A stretch of DNA of 64,000 bases, from the NCBI RefSeq assembly GCF_002865645.1, contig NW_020194589.1, positions 356,812 to 420,811 of the forward strand, given 5' to 3'. This DNA comes from Hyaloscypha bicolor E. Taxonomy: Eukaryota > Ascomycota > Leotiomycetes > Helotiales > Hyaloscyphaceae. Positions 22,272-35,465 of this stretch are shown one piece after another (position 1 is the first letter of the stretch; each line of letters starts with the position of its first letter). The translations under genes and the position numbers were made by a program. The notes under the pieces are model-generated. The model was not told the origin of the DNA, did no database searches, and saw only the letters and a program-made list of their open reading frames with translations.

Positions 22272-25200
22272 ATGGCAGATAATTCCTTTATTAGATCTAT
22301 CTAATCTAATTACTCTATAAATAATAATAATTTCAAGGAATTAGTAAGAAAGTAGAAATATGGGATTAATCTAAACTTTACTAAGGCAAATGAGATAACT
22401 GAGTTCTTAGATACTAAGCTATTTTAATATATTCTCTATAAAATAGTTAATAATAACCTTTGGGAGCTATTTAGATATAATTTTAAGGACTTTACTTATT
22501 AAGGGAACTTTAATAAATTCGAACTCCCGGAGATACTATGCCTATATAAGAGCTTTTAGTATAGTAGTATATTTATATAATAGAATAATAGTACTAATAC
22601 TATTATAAATATTCTATATACTATTATAAAGGAGAATAAATAGTATATATAGTTAAATAAGGATATATTAGTAGCCAGACTAGACCTTATTAAGGGACTA
22701 ATCCTATTAGGCTTTATTACTCTTATAAAGAACAAGTGCCTAGAACCTATTATCTTTAATATTCCTATATTACTATTACTTCCTCTATTACTTTTTTTAC
22801 TACTATATCCTATATCTTTACTAGATTTATATACTAGTACGGAAGCTTTAGGAGCAAATAGTATACTATTACTACTATTACCGTAACTATATCCGAATAA
22901 CCCCTAATTTCCTTTAACTATAAGACTTATTAGGGAAGTTGCCAAGATCTATACTAAAAAGCAAAAGTATAATAGATTTAATAGTAATTTTAATTATAAA
23001 CTTACTATTTTCCTTAATATTTACTAATATATAAAGCTTTTATAAAAAACACTAATATGAGCTTTTCCTACTATACTAAAGGAACTAGCTTAAGACTATT
23101 TCTATAGTAACTAGCTCTCTTAATATATATATAAAAAGGCTTATATTAATATCTATAGCTTTTTTAAAGGCCCTGGATTCGAATATCGAAATTTAGATAA
23201 GTGAAATGCTATTATATTAGCTTCTATAATTACTAAATTTCCGGAAAAGATAATATTTAAGACTATTTAATTACTAATTAATAAACTATATTAATTATAA
23301 TATAGTCTTATATCTAACTTGCGAAATACTAAATTTCTTTATAATAAGATTATTACCTCTTACTAAGGCTTCCGGATATATAAATATGTAATCTCAAACT
23401 CTCTTATAAATCTCGGCTAGCTTATTAATAAGCTCTAGTTATCTATTACTATATATAAGAGTAAATAATAAGCTAATCCCGAAACCTTTTTTACTAATTA
23501 ATAATACTACTTTTAGAATTCTCTAAGCTATTATTCTTCCGGAAATTATTAATATGGACCTAGCTATAATTTCGGAACTTGTAATAATTACTTTAAGCCC
23601 CGTAATTATAATAATTATGCCCTAAAGTCGTGTTTTATATATAAGAAACCCGAATACTACTTATGAAAGCATATACTAGAGGAATAAGAGGCTAAGAAGG
23701 CTTGATTTAGAAATAGAAATATCTATTAGTTCAGATCCCGAAATACCCGTAACTTTAATAAATACTTTAGTAATACTTATATATAGTATATTACTAAAGC
23801 CAAAGATAAAGAAGGTAATAAGGGTAATAAGGATAAACTAGTAAATAATGCTTTTAAGGCTTTATTAGCGGAAACGAATAAAGAAGAGAAATACTACCCA
23901 GATTCTTACTTTACTTTAGTTAAGAGCTTTTTAGTTACTTTTACTACTCTTGCTTTACTAATAACTATAACTAATACCCTTATAAATAACCTTATTTCTC
24001 TTTCCCTTATATACTAGATAATAGGCGAAAACCATACCTTAAAGCCTATTAAATCCTTAATAGAAGATGCCTAGACTTTTATAATTAATAGTATATTAAG
24101 ATATAATACTTACTACTTTTACGGAATTATAATTAATACCGGAGCCTCTAGATACTTAATTACTAGTTCTAACTAATTCTAAGCTCTCTAGTAAACTAAT
24201 AATAATATTAAACTTAATAAAACTACTAAAGGTCAAGTTAATATCTAGTTTAGTATTAGATCTATGTCTTCTATTAGATCTATAATAGTAAGTATACTAA
24301 TTAGGCAAGTATAATTTCATATTATATCTTTAAAGACTTTATTTTTACTTAGCTTGGCTAATATAGATAAGCTAGAAGTCTACTTTAATAATCTTACTAA
24401 TTATCTTATTATTTCTACCGGAAAATATATACCTATAGTATAATGTTTCGGATACTCTTTCTTACTTTGAAATACTATATTATAAGGCTTTATTTCCGAA
24501 TTCTTTATTTATAATTCCTGCTTTCTTATAAAAGTTAAATTATAATATTTATATTATTATTTTAGTTATTTATTTATTAGTAAGCTCTAAAATATACTAG
24601 AATAAGCAGGCTATAATATTAATATAAAAGCCCTTGAGTATCTTATAAAGTACTATAAGTAATGCCAGAAATATGGCTAATTACCCGGATAATTCAAGTT
24701 TAACCTGAGAAATAATATTAGCTTTAACTATTCTATTATTATTAATATTTTCTATATTTCCGGTAAGCTTATACTTTATATTATTAATAAAGGTACTTGA
24801 TATTAAGCCGGCTAATAGCTTTAGAATATTAGTATAATATATACCTAAAACGTACTTAAGTAATACTAGATTAATAACTATTTAGGCCTTCCTAATTAGA
24901 TTATAGTAGATACTAGAAAGTAGTTTACTAGTAAGAAATTCGCTTAGCTTGCAAATACTATAGGAACTAAGGTTAAGATTATTCCTATAAAAGCTTATAA
25001 CTTTATTGGAATTATAAAATATTACTATAGCTTGATCTAATATACTTACCTTATTATTATAGCTAAAGTTAATGGAATTAATAAGAATACTATACTTTAA
25101 ATAGCTTTTAAGGCTATTAATAACTTTATAGGACCTAATAGTATTATCCTAACTCTTTTGGTTTATAGCACTTTACCTTAAATAACCGAATATAATACCT

Positions 25201-27214
25201 TATTACTTACTATATTATAGTAATTAGTAGTACTTAAGAAAGTAATAGTAGAAATTCAGAAGCTTTAAGCTAGATATTAAATTATAAATACTTTAAATAC
25301 CTGAAATAGTCCTAGTATTACTAATATTTATAAACTATCTCTAAATTCGAATATTCTTATTTAGTATAAAGGAAATACTAGTTAACCTAGTAATTGGGAT
25401 AGATTATATAAGCTAGTAGCTATTAATAGAGAGAACTACATACTAGCTCTATTACGTAGTAATACTATCTTCTATTTAATCTTTATAAAGCCCTTTTATA
25501 TAGGGAATATTAAGGTTATTACTAATAGCCCCGAACCTAAACCTATTCCCGAACCTAATAATAAGGCTAAAGGTAATACGGGTATAATTCCTCCTGCTAT
25601 TTCACTAAAGTATAATAGAGGACGCCCTTGCAAGATCCCGGATATTATAGTATTTCTATAGGATAATAAACTATATGAGGATTCCTATTAAGTTAAAGTT
25701 GCTAGCCTCCTAGAAAAGGGTATATTTAAGGTTATTTCCAGATCTTAGATATTAAAAGAGATATATATCTTTAATTTCCGGTTTATTAATAAGATTAAGA
25801 ATAAAGGTATAGAGAAAGAGCTTAAGAAATCGAGACTAGTTATCTAAGCTTATAATAATAGTAAGAAATATATAGTATTAATATAATTATCTATTATCTA
25901 ATATATTAGCCAGAGAATTATTCTTAGTATTACTATTATAATAATAAATATTACGGAATTATATTTATATAATATCTCGTAAGCTTATATCTAATTAATA
26001 ATCTTATTTAATTATAATTTCTATATTAACTTACCCTATAAGCTTACTAGAGAGCTAAATCTAAAGAATAATTCTATTCTAAAGATTATAAAACCACTAT
26101 ATAGTATACCGGAAGCTAGGAATTACTAGTTTAAGACTTACTATTCCTATTATATTAATGAGCTCTTTATAAAATAGTTAACTTATAACCTTTGCTTACT
26201 TTATAGTAAGTAATTCTTCGGAATTATTAGCCTTTAAACTAATAATACCCTATTTATTAGAACTAATAATTTTATAAAGGCAGAGTAACTAAAGCTCTAT
26301 AAGGCTAAGTTCTTGGCTAAGAAGTATGAATTTCTTACTTTTAATTATGATCTCAAATTTAATAAAGGTATTATTTATATGAATATTACTAGAATTACTT
26401 TTATATAGGAATACTAGTATAAGAACCTCCGAACTATTTCTATAAAGAATACTACTACTATAAGTAATAGGGGTACTATTTGTTAAAATCTCTCTATTAA
26501 GGACTAATATATTACCTAATATACGAGAGGAGCATATATTATATTAGTCTATTAACTAGAAGCTTTATATGACCTATTAATTACTATTTAAGCTATTAAA
26601 CCTTCGGAAACTAATATAAAGGTATTTAATAAGCATATTTAATAGCAAATTAAGAATGTTACTAGAGGACTGAGATTTGTGAAGCTAGCAAAGAAGTTCT
26701 TATATTTAATTGTTTTTATAGATACTTTATTCGTAAATAATAGAGATCTCTCTTCCTAAATCGGATATATTCTAGTTCTAGTAAATAGAACTAGACGCGC
26801 TAATATTATCTATTAGTTCTTTACTAAATGCAAGAGAGTTACTAGAAGCGTTCTAGCTTTGGAACTTTATAGTATGGCTTACGGTTTTAATATGGGTGCT
26901 TTAGTTAAATCTATAATTAATAGAGTACTAGAAATGGAACTATTACTAGTTATTTATACGGATTCAAAGTCATTATATAAATGCCTCGTTAAATTGGGTA
27001 CTACTCGAGAGAAATGCCTAATAATTAATATAATATGCCTCTGTTAGGCGTATAAATAACGAGAAATCGCAGAAGTCAAGTGAATTAAGGAAGAATTAAA
27101 TCCTGCTAATTCCATAACGAAATCGAAGCTAATGAATGCCCTTAAGCGCCTAATTAATACGAATACCATATAATTAGACGTAGAGGAATAGGTTAAGCGT
27201 GGATAGGGCAAAAA
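22272..27214 (+). pseudogene. Cop2 gag-pol polyprotein, inactivated by RIP
   Basis: Starts at the ATG of MADNSFIRSI and ends near 27214, after RNase H. Landmarks as they now read: zinc-knuckle region at about 23631-23680 (CFIYKKPEYY, with Cys codons lost); protease at about 24130-24155 (INTGAS, catalytic Asp now Asn); reverse transcriptase active-site box at 26238-26249 (two Asp codons now Asn-Asn); RNase H at 26859-27047 (ELYSMAYGFN, IYTDSKSLYKCLVKLG). Dozens of in-frame TAA/TAG/TGA replace expected Gln and Trp codons. In life the protein would have packaged, matured, integrated and copied the element. It is not functional here. Confidence 0.85.
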
Positions 27215-27252
27215 ATGGATATATGGGATAGAAGGATATTATAAGAGGGGAA

Positions 27253-27288
27253 GTCACGTGCAAAAGGCCGCGGCCTTTGGCATGTGAC
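27253..27288. repeat. 36-bp palindrome upstream of the Cop2 3' LTR
   Basis: Left half gtcacgtgcaaaaggccg and right half cggcctttggcatgtgac pair almost completely. The same position in the other copies (4488-4523, 41509-41544 and 52184-52219) carries the RIP-decayed form, still roughly self-complementary (for example aaaggctatagccttt). A conserved hairpin or dimeric protein-binding site is likely. Confidence 0.8.
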
Positions 27289-27410
27289 TAAAATCTCAGA
27301 AATAATATGGATATATAGAGCGTTTGGGAAATCTGGCACTAGGCCGGATTAGGGAATTTGTATGCGATTGGAGGGAGATACTGTTTTTCGCGTTTTTAGA
27401 GAGTTTCTAG

Positions 27411-27728
27411 TATTGGTATAGCTATTCCTCTGGGAGTCACGTGTGTAGTTACGGGACATGGGATACGGGACATGGGTAATGGGTAATAGGATATGGGTAA
27501 TGGGATATGGGTAATGGGACATGGGATACGGGACATGGTCATGTGACCTCGCGTCTTATTAGTGACTCGACTAGTAGACTAGACCCCTTTAGGCTTAGCA
27601 GATTTAGGGATCGCATATTAATACCATAATACTGTGATCCCTACTTCTAAATAATAACTTTACTAACCTTACACAAATAGTACTTCCACGCCTATGTAAT
27701 GGTACCATGCATTACTAGTAAACCGACA
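27411..27728 (+). repeat. 3' LTR of Cop2 (318 bp)
   Basis: Starts tattggtatagc and ends aaaccgaca, closest to the original TGTTGG...CCGACA ends. It retains more G and C than the 5' LTR of the same element. Confidence 0.92.
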
Positions 27729-27733
27729 AATAT

Positions 27734-28570
27734 TTATATATAGCTATTAATATAAACTATATCTTATTAAATAAAGTAATAAAAATAAGAAAATAAAAGT
27801 CTTTTTTAAGTAAATATAAAATTATTAATTATATAATTATAAGAGCTTAATATAAAGTAACTTTAATTATAAAATAGTAAATGATTTAAAAAAGTAAAGA
27901 TTAATAATTATTAATATTATTAATTAAATATAATATATTTTAAAAAATATTTAAAAAATAATACAAAGCTTATTATATTATATAAAAGAAATTATATTAA
28001 AGATTATCTAATATTACAAATTAAAATATTAATAATTTATTTATTTTATTTACTTTTTCAATTATTTTTAATTATTAGATTTTAAATTAAATATATTATT
28101 AATATTACTAAGTATTTTAATATATTATTTTTAAAGCTAAACTTGATTTTATTATTAATAAAGATTATTCTTTCTTGAATTTTACTTTTATATTATATAC
28201 TAGTTTAACTAAAAGAAAATTAGCCTTTTTATAGTTTTTATTAAGGCTAATAATACCTTAATTTAAAATTTTACTTTTATTATTATTATAATTATTACGA
28301 GCCAGGCCTTAATATAAAGAAACTAGTAGTTTAATTAATTAAATAGAATTTTCTAAGAAGAAAAGGAGAGAAAAGCAAGAAAGCAGAAATCGTATTTCTT
28401 AAGATATCCGAGCTTTCTCAATAATTTATAATTGCGTTATTAACTAAAGAAAGCGCATCATATAACTTAATAAAGGCTTCTATCCAAGTATATAAATCGG
28501 ATCTTAATTTATTATATTATTTTCCTTCTTATTTATAAACGCTAGCCCCATAAATATATAGGCAAAACTT
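27734..28570. other. AT-rich RIP-like DNA, no gene
   Basis: Continuation of the spacer beyond Cop2. Composition becomes less extreme from about 28360 (aagaaaaggagagaaaag) and ordinary by about 28570. Confidence 0.5.
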
Positions 28571-29493
28571 CTTTCCGTGTAATAATTATCCAGTGCTACA
28601 TATTCAAAGCTGCGAGATACCCACTAGCCTACAATTGCTCACTGTGAGCACAACATATTTGCTGCCTAATGCAACATACCAAAATCCTTGGCATTAGCTT
28701 TTCAAAAATCGTGAGCAAACAATCTAATTTTGCGAGGCGATGCTGCGAAGGATTGAGAGCTGCAGGCTGCAAGTTTGTCACGGTTTATCATCCGAGTTAA
28801 CAGGGTCAATTGTTGTCAAACACCCATTTTTGCACGTGAGGCTGTACAGCGGGCTGCCCCATCAAATGAAGTGAGACGGTCACTGACAGGGTTGAAAGCT
28901 AATAAAACGTTTGTGGCGTTGACTTTCTGGCCTCTGCCAGCCTGGAACCCCACTCGTTTTCGTACAATCAATGGCCTGATACGAAGTCTGCCTCACGCTG
29001 CCGTGATCCAAGCACTTCTCAGGCAGGCTGTATGCAAGATGCGAGGTGCGTGACGCTGGCGATACCAATGTGACCTGAAGAAGAACTGTGATTTGGTACG
29101 ATTTATGCACGAGGGAAATAACACATAGAGACAAGTCGCGTGCTGCGCAAGGCTGTGCTAATCATGGTGTTGCTGTCATCATTCCTGTTAAACTCCATCG
29201 GAGGGTACTAGCAGAGAGCTATTGCAGGGAGGCGGACTGACTAAACTACTTCGGTGACCCAAAAGAAAGAGAGAAGTCCCAGGCTGGCCCGCAAGCCCTA
29301 GAAAGGTGAAAATTCGTTGCCTGTCGCCAGAAAGCTGTTCATAAGTCATTTATTGATTGAGTTTCGGGAACCTATGACTCCCTTCTGTTGTTAACTATAC
29401 ACAACGACAGGAAACCTAGTGAGATAATCCGAGGACTTTGAAGATTTGCTCGAGTCTATTAACGCACCGATCGACGGTAGTGAGGGTAGCAGA
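28571..29493. other. Non-coding left part of gene island 2
   Basis: GC-normal DNA. Frames at 28775-29053 and 28880-29134 overlap each other on opposite strands and look random. The last 200 bp are the likely promoter and leader of the gene at 29494; no clear TATA box or intron was seen. Confidence 0.45.
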
Positions 29494-30141
29494 ATGCCTT
29501 TCGGTATCAAGACAAAGAAGGTCAAGGAGAGAGAGGCAGAGCAGCAGCAGCAGCAACTAAAGATAGTACAGATGGAAACTGATCAGGAGAGGAATCGTCA
29601 AGTGCGGGAGCAAGAAAAAATTGCGCGAGAGCACCAGGAGGCTCTCTTGAGGGAGGAGCTGAATGTGAAGAATGCAGAAATCGAGAGGCAGGGGCAGAGG
29701 CTGGAAGAACAGGCACGAAGGGCTAGGCAAGCCAAAAGAGACGAACAAGAGAAGGAGTTGAGAGCACGAGAGGAACTGCTGGCTCAGGAAAGAGAGACAA
29801 AAAGGCTCCAGGACCTGCGCAACTTGAGGAGCGAAAGGCTAAAATCGACGGAGCCCGAGAATCTGCGCGCCCTTCGCGACAACGTACGAAGAAAATACCA
29901 ACTCGACATCGACATCTGGGCAGAGCGGGGGGTCAGGCGACCCGACCGGCCTCTTGTGGTGAAGAAAATGGAGGAGGCGGATGCTGTGCTAGACGAGATT
30001 CTCCAGTTTGTGAACACATGGGAGGAGAGCAACAACATGTTCAATGCCGCTGAGTGGAAACTGGCGGGGCAGATTAAGGTGAGGCTGTTGATGGACGGCA
30101 AGAGAAGGTGGGCTGATAACCCGCCGTGGACTCAAAATTGA
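29494..30141 (+). CDS. Small charged coiled-coil protein of unknown function
   Basis: Single exon, 215 residues, starting at MPFGIKTKKVKE. The frame opens upstream but without an earlier ATG. Residues about 8-125 are an unbroken, highly charged helix rich in Glu, Arg, Gln and Lys, with a short poly-Gln run (QQQQQ) near residue 20, predicted coiled coil. Residues about 135-215 form a conserved-looking end with WAERGVRRPDRPLV, FVNTWEE and WADNPPW, which I recall from other small ascomycete proteins of unknown role. There is no signal peptide or membrane segment. It is alone in a GC-normal island between mutated repeats; no partner gene is adjacent. Codon use is ordinary, so the frame has not been hit by RIP. 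Confidence 0.8.
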   Translation: MPFGIKTKKVKEREAEQQQQQLKIVQMETDQERNRQVREQEKIAREHQEALLREELNVKNAEIERQGQRLEEQARRARQAKRDEQEKELRAREELLAQERETKRLQDLRNLRSERLKSTEPENLRALRDNVRRKYQLDIDIWAERGVRRPDRPLVVKKMEEADAVLDEILQFVNTWEESNNMFNAAEWKLAGQIKVRLLMDGKRRWADNPPWTQN

Positions 30142-30960
30142 GGTTGGCTGGCTGGCGCTGCCTCTAACTGATTGACATCGACTTCGATCGAGCTCTGAGT
30201 ATATACAGAATAAGGGTCTAGGTTGAGTTGTTGTTAGTAAAGGGTAGTCTAGCTCCGAATGGTTATGATGTGAGATTGAGAGTAAGTGTCTAAACTTGAT
30301 AGGTCTTTCTTTGACGGAGAAGTTGAGAAATTGAAGGAAGAAACGATGTATGTCTGCAATTTGCTTTTTGGTATATTCCAAAGTTCTCATTTGGATAGCC
30401 GTTTAAATTAAATAGAAAACAATCTTAATACTCGGGAACAAATGATAATTGGCTGTTATTGGCTTGAATATACACCTGTGCGTTAGGGTGATTTTCGCTA
30501 TGGGCTCAAATGTTTTCAAACAACACCAACTTCTGGCCCACTCTACCGAGGCCGATAGCAATCCTCGGGAAAGACTGAAACGACCCCCCCGGCGTCGATT
30601 AGGGGTGTCGATTGGGGCCACACTAACCGAAATCAGCAGGGGGTGGCAGGTGCCCGTATACATTACTTTGTATGCACCAATATATGCAGATTAATGTATA
30701 TTGGCATCCAGTGCGCGCATTGCATTCTCTGAATAGCACGTCATTATTATTGTTTCCAGACAAATTTGGTTACATTGCAATTAGTCAAAAAAATAAGGGT
30801 CTTATAGGCATAGAGCAATGCTTATTTCTTCTCAACCTCTTATAAAACGGGAAAATATAAAGCGATACCTTCTAGAATATTAATTTGGGATATTAATTAG
30901 GGGTATTAATTAGTAATATTATTTGGGGGAGGAGAGGGGAGGGGGGTGTCAATTAGGGGT
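30142..30960. other. Right part of island 2, non-coding, ending in a G-rich tract
   Basis: 3' flank of the coiled-coil gene. ggggtgtcgattgggg (near 30602) recurs as ggggtgtcaattaggggtatcga (near 30943). A purine tract with G5, G4 and G6 runs lies at 30925-30947, just before composition falls back to AT-rich. Confidence 0.5.
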
Positions 30961-32310
30961 ATCGAGCTTAAGAGAGCCTGAAAATTTAGTAATTAAGTAC
31001 CTGGATCTTTTATCTCATATATAATAATTATCTAGACTCTCTTATATTTCAAAATTAAAGCTCTTATAAATAAATTTCCTTATATCTATATTAAGAAATC
31101 TAATTCGAGAGAAAGGCTTAAGTATATATAAATAATAAATTAGGTATTATTAAAACTCTAAAATTTATTAATACTCTTACTTAATACTTGGAGAAGAAAA
31201 GAAGAGAGAGGCAGGCAAGGGAAAATGCCGAGTACTAAGCCAATATTTTTTTTTACTATTAATACCTCTAATTAATACTAGAAAAGAGAAAGAGAGAGAG
31301 TTATTTTAGTCTTTTTCTAATTCTTTTACTAAAACCCTAAAAAAATATTATAAATAATATTTATATATATTATATTTAACTTTTTTCTTATTTTTTACTT
31401 CTTATATAATAAATTACTTATAATATAAGATATTTATAAGCTTATAAATATTACGAGTATAGTATTTAGGGATTAGAAAGTAAGGTAAAAGATTTCTTAT
31501 AAAGATAATTCAAAGCTAAAAAAGGAAAAACTAGAATATAAGAGGCTATAAAGAAATATATATATCCTATAATATATTACTTCCGAAGGGGCTTAGCTTT
31601 CTAAATATCTCTAGTATATTTCAAGTATATTTTCTTAGTAAAACGGCCGTATTATATATATCTAGAAAGTATTTAGGTATTTGGCCGGATATCTAAATAT
31701 CTAATAAATTATAATAATAAATAGCTTAAATACTATTTTAATTATTTTATTTAAATTAATTTAAATTCTTTTAATTAAATTTTTATTATTTAAAAATTTA
31801 AATTTTTATTTCTTTAATAATATTTTCTAAATTCTTATATATATATTTATTATAATTTATATAATAATAAAAAATAAGAACTTTAATAAGCTTAATATAT
31901 ATAAAAAAAAAGATTTTTAAGGAACTTCTAATAAGATTTAAATAAAATATCTATAATAGCTTATATATTTCAAAGGCTTATATATTTTTTATTTAGTAAA
32001 ATATTAAATTTAATTACTTATATAAAATTTCTAAAAATAACTTATATATATTTATTAAGAAATTAATAAAGAATTAAATAAATTAATAAGAATTTTAATA
32101 ATTACTTTATTTAAAAAATTTAAAAGCTAAATATAATATAAAATATATAAATATTATTAAAATCGGGGTTTTAATAATATAAAAATTAAGAGTTTTAATA
32201 CTTTTAATATAATATTAAATTTAATTATTATTTGAATTTATATATTATTAAATAAGTACTTGACTTAATATAATATATTTAGTTAGGCTTAATATTAATT
32301 ATTAGATTAT
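30961..32310. other. AT-rich RIP-like DNA, no gene
   Basis: Unclassified repeat-derived DNA. Short purine-rich words (gaagaaaagaagagagaggcagg) survive near 31190 and 31280. No element ends were recognised. Confidence 0.45.
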
Positions 32311-32606
32311 TATTAGTATAATTATAATTATTAATAATTTCACAATATAGTTATATAATATAGTTATATAATATAGAAATAACTAGAGATAATAAAATAT
32401 AAGTAATAGGTAATAATTATATAACCTTATATTATATAAGTAACTTGACTAGTAGCTAGTTCTTATTAGGCTTAGTAGATTTAGAAATCGCATATTAATA
32501 CTATAATACTATAATTCTTATTTCTAAATAATAACTACTTTACTAACTTATATAAATAGCATTTTATAATTATATAATAGTATTATATATTCCTAATATA
32601 CTAATA
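32311..32606 (+). repeat. Probable solo LTR of the copia family (short U3 subtype)
   Basis: tattagtata ... aatatactaata with the internal landmarks of the family LTR (ttgactagtagctag, aggcttagtagatttag, ataataactactttactaac), 296 bp. No internal element sequence follows on either side. A clean 5-bp duplication is not visible (attat left, gtttt right), so it may be an old solo LTR or a fragment. Confidence 0.7.
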
Positions 32607-34039
32607 GTTTTATAAGCCAAGAAATAGAATATTAGGCTTATTATATTTCTTATTAGTTTTTTAAAAAATATAAATAGTAAATATAATAATATATTTATTA
32701 TAATTAATTAAATATTATATTTAACTATTTATTTAAAGAATATATTAGTTTATTAATAATTAAAAATACTATTACTAAAATTATTATTAGCCTTTATTAT
32801 TATTATTATTATTAGTAATTAAAAACCCTAGTTTATTTTAAACTTTATAAATGAATTATTGAAATTAATTGGAACTAAACTAAAGCTCTTAATTATAAAA
32901 TATATTTAAACTAATAAATAAACGGAAATTATTAATTAAATTATTAATACTTGATTTTATTTCTTTATAAATTACTTTTGAAAATAATTAGGCAAATTTT
33001 CTTCTAATATTTAATATTTTAGGTATTATTTATTTATATAAATTAATTGGCTTATTGCTTTTAAAAATTAATTATAAATATAAATTCAAACTGAATTTCA
33101 ATTAAATATTACTAATAATAAATTAAAAGAATTAATATTATTATTAATTATATTCGAGAATATATAATAATAGTATAGAAATATTAAAGTAAATAAGCTA
33201 ATAAAAAGTAATAAAAACCAGATTTTGATTTAAAAAAATAATTTATATAATTTAAAATTAATAAAATAATAAGCTATTAATATTAATTAAATCTTTTTTA
33301 TTTTATAAAATCTGGCTAATTCTTTATATTAATAAACTTTATAAGGATTTAATTAACTTACTATTTAATTAAATTAATAAAAACCCTAATTTTATAAAAA
33401 TTAATAGCAAACTTAAATAAGAAATTAAGAAAATTCTTTCTTAAAAACATTTTATTATAAGCTTTATTATAAGATTAAATAAAAGAAATAAAAATAATAA
33501 ATAATAAATAATATCTTATATTAAATTTTAAGAACTTAATATTTAAAGTATATAAATTTCACAAATAAAACCCTAATAAAGCAAAATCTTTTATTTAGTT
33601 AAATAAATGAATTTAATATATTAAAAGAATAAAAATTAATAAAAATTACTTAAATAATAATAAATCTTAATAATAAGGCTTTTATAACTAGAGAAAGAAA
33701 AAAGAAAAATCTAGATATTCTATAGGTTTTATTTAAATTCTAGTATATTTTCATTATTTTATTATATTAGTATTTATTTTCTTTTTTAAAAATCTAGATA
33801 AAAAACCTTTCTTTATTATATTATAATATATTTCGCTATTTAAATAAATTATTTAAAAAAGCAAATTCTTAAAGCTAAGCCAGAAATAAATATTTATTTA
33901 TATTAATTTAAAATATTACTAAAATATTAAGAAAAATCTTTCTAATTACTTTAATTTTTATAATTTTAATTATTTATATTATTATTATCTTAATAGAATT
34001 ATTAATAAAAACAAAATTAATAAGAATTTTAATAATATA
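32607..34039. other. AT-rich RIP-like DNA, no gene
   Basis: Strongly mutated repeat DNA with runs of aataataaa and ttattatta. No recognisable protein motif or element end. Confidence 0.4.
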
Positions 34040-34222
34040 TATTACGAGACCGGGTTTCTAGACTTAGAAAAATAAGGTAAAGTAGCTTAATTCCGAGGAT
34101 TCTAAACTAAAGAAGAAAGCTTATAAGTACAGGAGCTTGGTATTCTAAATACTAGTTCCAGCCGCATACGTCATCGCGGTCACGTGACGCTAAATTTACT
34201 AGTAAAGCAGTAGAGCGTAATA
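34040..34222 (+). repeat. Solo LTR, family P (183 bp, TSD ATATA)
   Basis: Ends tattacga...cgtaata, the RIP form of TGTTACG...CGTAACA. Exact 5-bp duplication ATATA at 34035-34039 and 34223-34227. A second copy in opposite orientation is at 48563-48743. It contains gtcacgtgac at 34179-34188. Confidence 0.85.
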
Positions 34223-35465
34223 ATATATAATTTAAAGCCGAATTAAGTAAAATAATTAATTAGATTCTAAATAATTTAAATAATTATAATAATATTTTAG
34301 CTTTAGTAATTATAATTTTTATAATATAATTACTAGCTAAATTATTTATATAAATAGAAATAATAATATCTTTATTTAAGAATAAGTTAATATATAAAAT
34401 ATAACTAGTATTACTTTTAAAAATATAATTGAAATTATTTCAAAAAAATTTCTTAAAAAAGCTTTCTTAAAATAGTAAAATAAAGAATTTAGCCGGTAAT
34501 AATAATAAGCTAAATAGCTTAATAAATGAATTAAATAAAACTAATAAGGAAAATTAATATTTTAATTATAATAATTCAAATATTAAGAAAGTTAATAAGA
34601 GAAAAAAAATAAGGTATTTAATAAATATAAAGTATTTAAAAGTAGTAAAGAAAATAATAATAAAGAAAAGAAATCTAATAAGAATAAAAATAATTAAACT
34701 AGTAATAAGATATTTATTATAATTAAGAAATATAATATATTAAATAATAATTATTATAGAAAATATTAGTTTGAAATTAAAAGCTAATAAGTGTTTTTAA
34801 TTATTAAAATAAAAGGCAAATGTCTTATAAATATTAATAAATTATTATATAATATTATTAGTAAAATTAAAAAGCTATTTAAAAAATGCTATAAATAAAG
34901 AATTTTAAAGTTAAAGGCCCGGAAATTTAATAATAAAATAATTAAAGTATTTGGCCTTAATATATAAGTTATTAAAATAATCGAGTAATTTAATAACATT
35001 TATATTAAACTTAAAAAGATCTAATATCTAATTAAATAACTCAAGAATAATTTAATTAAGCCAAATATTATTATATTAAATAAAATATAAAACAAGCTAT
35101 TATATTAAAGTATATTTTAATAAATAAATTTAATTTATTACTTTTATATAAAAAGTACTTAATAATAATAGTTCTAATATTAATTATAATATATATAGTA
35201 TTTCTAAATAATATTATAAATATAAATATAAATATAATATAAGTAATAAAAAAGAAAAGTTAGCCGAAATATATTAGAAATTAAGTTATTTTAATATAAT
35301 TAAAATTATATTTTAATTTTAATTTTAAGTAAATTACTAGAATTAAATAAAAAATAATTATAATTATAAATTTTTTTCTTTGAAGCTAAATAATTCTTTA
35401 AATAAGAATATTTAAATTTTTCTTTAAAGAAAAATAATATAATAATTAATATAGTAATATAACTT
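34223..35465. other. AT-rich RIP-like DNA, possibly an old retroelement interior
   Basis: The plus strand contains a long Lys/Asn/Ile-rich stretch with scattered stops that could be a decayed gag-protease region, but no diagnostic motif is certain. It continues the host sequence of the P solo LTR. Confidence 0.3.

Larger units (their letters stand above)
21374..27728 (+). mobile_element. Complete Ty1/copia retrotransposon Cop2 (6355 bp, TSD AATAT)
   Basis: Two LTRs of identical length (318 bp) bracket the element, with an exact 5-bp duplication AATAT at 21369-21373 and 27729-27733. Internal order is gag, protease, integrase, reverse transcriptase, RNase H, which defines copia rather than gypsy. 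It is the least mutated copy in the window: LTRs still show gggacatggg and cacgtg words, and a 63-codon RNase H segment is free of stops. It sits between the two gene islands in an already AT-rich spacer. Confidence 0.92.

Noticed and set aside
26859..27047. Stand-alone small gene
   Set aside because: It is the surviving RNase H part of the Cop2 polyprotein.
27451..27540. Telomere-like G-rich repeats (gggtaat, gggatac)
   Set aside because: Units are not TTAGGG and lie within the LTR U3, where they are part of the family sequence.
28775..29134. Overlapping frames of 92 and 84 codons
   Set aside because: Opposite-strand overlap, no recognisable domain, no neighbouring exon.
30403..30694. Frames of 86 and 81 codons downstream of the small coiled-coil gene
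   Set aside because: Cross regions with non-coding repeats and lack codon bias; treated as intergenic.
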